From: Methanosarcinaceae archaeon
GTDB taxonomy: Archaea; Halobacteriota; Methanosarcinia; Methanosarcinales; Methanosarcinaceae
Assembly: GCA_030596385.1 (NCBI GenBank)
Contig: JAUVKD010000010.1
Location: 1-9,392 of the forward strand
Direction of reading: 5' to 3'
DNA length: 9,392 nucleotides
The translations under genes and the position numbers were made by a program. Shown here in pieces: positions 6,421-9,392 of the stretch. The notes under the pieces were generated by a model, which saw nothing but the letters and a program-made list of their open reading frames with translations, was not told the origin of the DNA and did no database searches. Within the stretch, counting starts at the first letter, position 1, and each line of letters starts with the position of its first letter.

Positions 6421-6887
6421 ACTTCATATGGGAAAATCGTGCTTGATCAACTGTTTGTGGTTGAATTCGACAGCATTCTTATCTATGCAAATTCAGTCAT
6501 CAACCATCCATTTTTATGATTGTCATGGATTTACCACACTCTCATTTATACGATATGTCTCCACACTTGCCATAATTTATCACACGCATAATTAACGTAA
6601 CAAGTAATCTGAACTAGATCAAGCCATCTATTGCATCAAATTTAGTAACCAGGTTTGAAGATATGAGATATTGAAGGTTTTAATGTCTTCTCAACCTCTT
6701 TTGTCACATGTATCCATCGATGAATTTTGTTTTTTTTCGATGTAAATTCCACCCCATATATCTTAGATGCTTCTTGTTTATCTTCACTGATCTGCGAGCA
6801 ATTTAAGAGCAAAACACCGGACGCGTCCAGATCTGGAAGCGTGCAAAAATATTCAGAATCTAAGTGAGAATACTCCGAAAATAGATT
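6421..6887. other. Gene-poor interval between secreted-protein gene and UPF0147
   Basis: 467 bases between converging genes. The left half (6421-6641) is AT-rich and I see no gene, RNA or repeat in it. The right half (6642-6887) contains an 81-codon stop-free reverse frame, entered separately. Confidence 0.6.
6642..6887 (-). pseudogene. Stop-free 81-codon frame with no start, after UPF0147
   Basis: Directly after the UPF0147 stop, in the same reading frame, the reverse strand stays open for 81 codons and then ends in TAA (6642-6644). It contains no ATG. The translation is protein-like: charged helical stretches (QISEDKQEASKIYGVEF, TKEVEKTLKPS) and HRWIHV. The only possible starts are internal TTG or GTG codons without an SD. 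UPF0147 proteins normally end at VDE as here, so this is not a missing half of that protein. It could be the 3' remnant of a former gene, a very diverged pseudogene or chance. I recognise no family. Confidence 0.3.
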
Positions 6888-7157
6888 TTATTCATCAACA
6901 GGTATTGTTTCAAGTTGGCTTGCAACATTCCAGATAAGTGTCCTTGTGTGCAGTGGAATATTTGGGTCATTGCTTATATCTTCAAGAATTGGTATGCTTG
7001 ATGATGTACGCAAAAACAGTGGTTCATCTTCTTTGCGAAGTGTGACTAGAATCTCATTTGCAGAGCGTCGTATATTTCGTGGCACTGAACTGTCGTTTGC
7101 TATGTGGTCTAATACCTGTATGGATTGCTTGATAACGTCTTGAGGATTTACTGACAT
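6888..7157 (-). CDS. UPF0147 family small archaeal protein
   Basis: 89 residues, helical and acidic, matching the archaeal UPF0147 family along its length: [28 protein letters not shown] (about 8-35), [19 protein letters not shown] (about 50-68), and the conserved end [20 protein letters not shown]. Function is unknown. The start is ATG 7157, because the reverse strand carries AAGGTGATCC just upstream, a near-perfect match to the 16S tail with 5 bases to the ATG. A GTG at 7166 lies inside that site and is not used. The gene is divergent from the zinc-ribbon gene at 7286, with 128 bases between the two starts. Confidence 0.92.
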   Translation of the reverse strand: MSVNPQDVIKQSIQVLDHIANDSSVPRNIRRSANEILVTLRKEDEPLFLRTSSSIPILEDISNDPNIPLHTRTLIWNVASQLETIPVDE

Positions 7158-7285
7158 TTGGATCACCTTAGAATAATTTTAATATAATCAGAAAATGAGT
7201 ATTGTTTAAGGAATCTTTAAATAATTGTATTGTATAAAAAGACTTTCGTTTATATATATTTATCATCTTTATTAAAGGGATAATT
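7158..7285. promoter_or_regulatory. Shared divergent promoter region, UPF0147 / zinc-ribbon gene
   Basis: 128 bases, very AT-rich. For the + strand gene, TGTATAAAAAG (7230-7240) fits a TATA box giving a leader of about 24 bases with the SD AAAGGGA (7274-7280); TTTATATATA (7249-7258) is an alternative. For the - strand gene, TTATATTAAAA (about 7187-7177 reversed) would place the transcript start at the ATG itself, so a TATA element further up, near 7205-7220, is more consistent with the strong SD. Confidence 0.5.
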
Positions 7286-7723
7286 ATGAATTCTGATGAC
7301 GAACAGGTAAAAAAGATATCAAGATTACTTGAACTTGGCGGAACAATGCTTGCAGAACACTGCAATATGTGTGGTTCACCAATGTTCCGGTATCGTGGTA
7401 ATGTTATATGTCCGGTGTGTGAGACAAGAGAAGAGAAGCAGTTTGCACAAGTCACTGCAATTCCCTCATTGACATCATCAAAAAAACAAGCATCAAAGCC
7501 AACACCTGAACCAACACAACGATCCATATCTCAAATGACAGACACGTCAAAAGCATTTGCATCCGGTGGTGGGGTGGAGTCACTTGAAGAACTACTGTTT
7601 GAGAAGATAACCAGCATTGCAAATTCCATGCAGGATGAAACAGACACGCGCCGCATCTCTGAGCAATTGGATATCATCGAACGTGGCTTGAATGTCATTG
7701 AAAAATTAAAGAACATTGTATAA
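7286..7723 (+). CDS. SSSCA1/autoantigen p27-type zinc-ribbon protein
   Basis: 145 residues. The N-terminal 50 residues match the Sjogren's syndrome/scleroderma autoantigen 1 family (PF06677), which archaea share with eukaryotes: ISRLLELGGTMLAEHC, then a zinc ribbon with C26-x2-C29 and C42-x2-C45 around GSPMFRYRGNVI. A low-complexity linker (about 52-97, rich in Ser, Thr, Gln and Pro, with GGG) follows. A C-terminal helix (about 98-145, ESLEELLFEKITSIANSM and RRISEQLDIIERGLNVIEKL) could self-associate as a coiled coil. Its function in archaea is not established. Zinc binding is inferred from the four cysteines. ATG 7286 has SD AAAGGGA 5 bases upstream. It is divergent from UPF0147. Confidence 0.9.
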   Translation: MNSDDEQVKKISRLLELGGTMLAEHCNMCGSPMFRYRGNVICPVCETREEKQFAQVTAIPSLTSSKKQASKPTPEPTQRSISQMTDTSKAFASGGGVESLEELLFEKITSIANSMQDETDTRRISEQLDIIERGLNVIEKLKNIV

Positions 7724-7812
7724 CTGCTTTGTATTTCATTAGCAAATGCACCGTGGTGTTGTGACACAGCTGGTTTAACGGATTAATTTTCCGGCAAAAC
7801 ATATATTACACC

Positions 7813-7826
7813 TTTGATACATCAAA
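7813..7826. repeat. 14-bp inverted repeat after the zinc-ribbon gene
   Basis: TTTGAT (7813-7818) and ATCAAA (7821-7826) are perfect complements around two bases. It lies in the 265-base gap before the acetyltransferase gene, 163 bases from that start, so it is as likely to belong to the end of the previous gene as to a promoter. Nearby, GTTTAGA occurs twice (7891-7897 and 7904-7910). Confidence 0.4.
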
Positions 7827-7957
7827 TCATGCATTTTCATTGTCCGTTTTAAATCTAAGGGTAACTTACTACATTTCGAAATTGAATACCGTTTAGACAT
7901 TTTGTTTAGATTATTTGAACATCATTTTATATAGGTCATGATTCGACACTCAATATT

Positions 7958-7968
7958 CTTTAAGTATT
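7958..7968 (+). promoter_or_regulatory. TATA-like box for the acetyltransferase gene
   Basis: CTTTAAGTATT is centred about 26 bases before the ATG at 7989, and no SD-like sequence lies between. This is the spacing expected for a leaderless archaeal transcript. An upstream alternative, TTTATATAGG (about 7926-7935), would give a leader of some 30 bases without an SD. Confidence 0.45.
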
Positions 7969-7988
7969 AGTAATATATCATATCATTG

Positions 7989-8516
7989 ATGAATATACGG
8001 CACTTTGTTCCAGATGATTTCGAACATGTTCTTTCAATCGAACAAAAAATTTTCAGTGACCATGATCCTCTTGTCTACATCAATTTCTATGAATTGAACA
8101 TGAACGGATTTTTGGTAGCTGAAGAAAATGGTGTGATAATAGGCTTTGTGGTAGGTTATCAATTAAATGAGAATGAAGGGCGCATATTTTCGCTTGCTGT
8201 TGAAAATGAGTACAAAAGTCGTGGGATTGGAACTCAGCTTATACATGCCATATTGAAAATATTCTACGAAAATTCATTTCAATATGCCAGCCTTGAAGTT
8301 CGCATGAGCAACGTGCGCGCACAAAAATTATACAAGCGAGTTGGATTCGTGCCTTGCTGGGTTGAAAAAAAATATTATTTAGATGGAGAAGATGGAGTTA
8401 TCATGAAGATACGCATATCTCCACAATATTTATTGTATGCTATGGATAACCCATTGCAAAAACAGGTAATCCCCATCACAAATGGACCTGTATTTCATAC
8501 CCCGGATTCTATTTAG
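7989..8516 (+). CDS. rimI: RimI-like GNAT N-acetyltransferase
   Basis: 175 residues of the GNAT fold: acetyl-CoA-dependent transfer to an amine, in the RimI group typically the alpha-amine of protein N-termini (family knowledge; the substrate is not shown). Residues 1-10 give the first strand (MNIRHFVPDD). IGFVVGYQ (51-58) is the central strand. IFSLAVENEYKSRGIGTQLIHAIL (66-89) is motif A with the pyrophosphate loop (Q/R-x-x-G-x-G/A seen as KSRGIG). EVRMSNVRAQKLYKRVGF (103-120) is motif B with the conserved Asn, Tyr and GF. A tail of about 35 residues after the fold (143-175) has no recognised motif. I start at ATG 7989, not the adjacent TTG 7986. The gene appears leaderless. It converges on the UPF0058 gene and its stop overlaps that gene's stop. 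Another GNAT specificity remains possible. Confidence 0.82.
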   Translation: MNIRHFVPDDFEHVLSIEQKIFSDHDPLVYINFYELNMNGFLVAEENGVIIGFVVGYQLNENEGRIFSLAVENEYKSRGIGTQLIHAILKIFYENSFQYASLEVRMSNVRAQKLYKRVGFVPCWVEKKYYLDGEDGVIMKIRISPQYLLYAMDNPLQKQVIPITNGPVFHTPDSI

Positions 8517-8797
8517 TTACCATGTATTATTTCAGAACCGGCGCGTGATGCAAGTTCCTGCATTCTTGCAGATGTTCTTCCAGTACCTGAAAATTCATCA
8601 TCAGATATTATGGATGCAAGTTCATTTCCAAGAACAAAAATTGCATGTTTGTGTTCTGCTTTACTGCGATGGATGTGTACTGGACTTATAGATAATGAGT
8701 GATATTCGTCAAAATCACAACATGATTCATCGCATTCAAAGTATTTCTTGATTTGTGCCATCAATGTATGTAGCTGAATTAATTCATCTTTGTGCAT
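8513..8797 (-). CDS. UPF0058 family small archaeal protein
   Basis: 94 residues matching the archaeal UPF0058 family: MHKDELIQLHTLMAQIKKYF (1-20), the highly conserved SISPVHIHRSKAEHKHAIFV (36-55) and LGNELASIIS (56-65), then a polar C-terminal tail. Function is unknown. The His/Lys-rich core suggests a metal or nucleic-acid contact, but that is only inference. The start is ATG 8797, because the family begins MHKxEL. The upstream ATG at 8821 would add eight unrelated residues, and the SD near either is weak (AGGT at 8808-8805). Between helix 1 and the core sits ECDESCCDFDEY, with cysteines at 22, 26 and 27, unlike the mostly acidic or Lys-rich stretch I expect here. The TAA at 8513-8515 overlaps the acetyltransferase TAG (8514-8516). 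Confidence 0.92.
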   Translation of the reverse strand: MHKDELIQLHTLMAQIKKYFECDESCCDFDEYHSLSISPVHIHRSKAEHKHAIFVLGNELASIISDDEFSGTGRTSARMQELASRAGSEIIHGN

Positions 8798-9056
8798 AAT
8801 AACCAACCTATATCCTATCATAACAGTTTATAACTTACAAAATTATCAGCATCAATTTGCTAACATACAAATACTATTTTGACTTAGATAAAACCGTTGT
8901 TACCGGAATTCCATTCCTATATTATAGTATATATATTTTTATATATTATGTTTATGATTAATCATTATGAAATGTGCCGTGTTCAAGGGATACCTTTAAG
9001 TGACAAGAAAGTAATCAGATTCCCATAGTAACTGCATATCCTTGTATTCACAACAG
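8798..9056. other. AT-rich interval between UPF0058 and the transposase remnant
   Basis: No gene or RNA is seen. It contains an AT-only stretch with alternating TA (about 8919-8948), which may hold promoter elements, and a ten-codon + strand frame from ATG 8970 that I do not consider real. The left end of the former insertion is not marked by any recognisable terminal sequence. Confidence 0.5.
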
Positions 9057-9392
9057 ATGGGGGACATTGAACATTGAACATTGCCTTTTTGAGAGATTTT
9101 GCCCATTTGTCGGTGTGATTATTACCACAATTCATGCAGATGCGATTGTTACATCCAAAATGAACAGTTTTGAACTCTTCACATCATTCGCATTGATATA
9201 CAAAGTAACCCCGACTTTTGTCCTTGCAGGAAAAGCATTTTGTTGACTACTTCGATCTCAACACTGCAAGGCTATCGGTTGCAGTGAGGCAAAACGTGTT
9301 CCAGTTGTTATTGTCCTCAAATATATGCTTAACAGTAATGGTTGGTTTGAATTGGGGGTCGTGAAATACAATAACTAAATGAATGTTGAGAA
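9057..9392 (-). pseudogene. IS91-type transposase remnant, N-terminal zinc-binding region
   Basis: Read on the reverse strand from the right edge, one frame gives FHDPQFKPTITVKHIFEDNN, then a cysteine-rich block KCFSCKDKSRGYFVYQCE, CEEFKTVHFGCNNRICMNCG and NHTDKWAKSLKKAMFNV. Cys spacing and the GY, F-x-C-x-x-R-x-C-x-x-CG and W positions match the IS91-family transposase zinc-binding domain (PF14319). The gene is broken: TAG at 9249-9247 and TGA at 9186-9184 are in frame, and a 7-bp repeat at 9064-9083 shifts the frame. With one 7-base unit removed the reading becomes AMFNVPH, which is what the family has before its HVVFT strand. Homology stops there, so the catalytic HUH/Tyr part is missing. 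No start codon is seen before the window edge. Whether the element continues beyond the edge is unknown. Confidence 0.82.
9064..9083. repeat. 7-bp tandem repeat in the transposase remnant
   Basis: ACATTGA, ACATTGA and ACATTG run without a break (2.9 copies, period 7). The unit length is not a multiple of three, so one extra copy explains the frameshift in the dead transposase. It was probably gained by slippage after the gene stopped being selected. Confidence 0.85.

Noticed and set aside
6395..6595. 66-codon + strand ORF after the secreted-protein gene
   Set aside because: It starts inside the secreted-protein gene, has no SD, and its translation looks like random AT-rich sequence.
7158..7166. 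GTG start for UPF0147 at 7166
   Set aside because: The GTG is part of the SD AAGGTGATCC itself, and the family begins at the ATG that follows.
1..9392. CRISPR array, tRNA, rRNA or integrase attachment site
   Set aside because: No regularly spaced repeats, no tRNA T-loop with matching acceptor arms, no rRNA signatures and no integrase were seen by eye.

Overview
The window reads as euryarchaeal chromosome, most likely from the Methanosarcinales (methanogen or ANME-2/Methanoperedens-like). The lineage is inferred from several things: a form III RuBisCO end, the archaea-only amidotransferase subunit GatD, the small archaeal families UPF0147, UPF0058 and the SSSCA1-type zinc ribbon, a secreted protein resembling Methanosarcina-type S-layer domains, Shine-Dalgarno (SD) sites matching the archaeal 16S tail (GGTGATCC), and AT-rich TATA-like promoters. 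I could run no search, so the genus is open.

Left part (1-2051, + strand): the C-terminal two thirds of a form III RuBisCO large subunit, then a two-domain Sua5-type threonylcarbamoyl-AMP synthase (tRNA t6A pathway) with a young in-frame 21-bp tandem duplication, then a small two-helix membrane protein that overlaps or abuts it. Positions 2052-2487 hold no convincing gene, only a weak 47-codon reverse ORF and a possible gatD terminator.

Middle part (2488-5624, - strand): argH (argininosuccinate lyase) and, downstream of it, gatD (Glu-tRNA(Gln) amidotransferase subunit D). A 400-bp gap packed with small inverted repeats separates them. No gatE lies in the window. The argH promoter region holds a perfect 12-bp palindrome at the predicted transcription start.

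Right part (5625-8797): a 136-residue secreted, cysteine-rich S-layer-like mini-protein (+) with a tandem repeat in its promoter; a gene-poor stretch containing an 81-codon stop-free frame without a start, just downstream of the UPF0147 gene (-); a divergent pair, UPF0147 and an SSSCA1-type zinc-ribbon protein, sharing 128 bp; then a RimI-like acetyltransferase (+) convergent with a UPF0058 gene (-), their stop codons overlapping by 4 bp.

Right edge (about 9057-9392, - strand): the N-terminal zinc-binding region of an IS91-type transposase, dead by two in-frame stops and a 7-bp repeat expansion, and truncated before any catalytic domain.

The intact genes are mostly housekeeping: tRNA modification and charging, arginine biosynthesis, protein acetylation and carbon/nucleotide metabolism. 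I found no defence system, CRISPR array, tRNA or rRNA. The most interesting items are the six-cysteine S-layer-like protein and its repeat-bearing promoter, the structured gatD leader, the ghost frame after UPF0147, and the decaying IS91 remnant.
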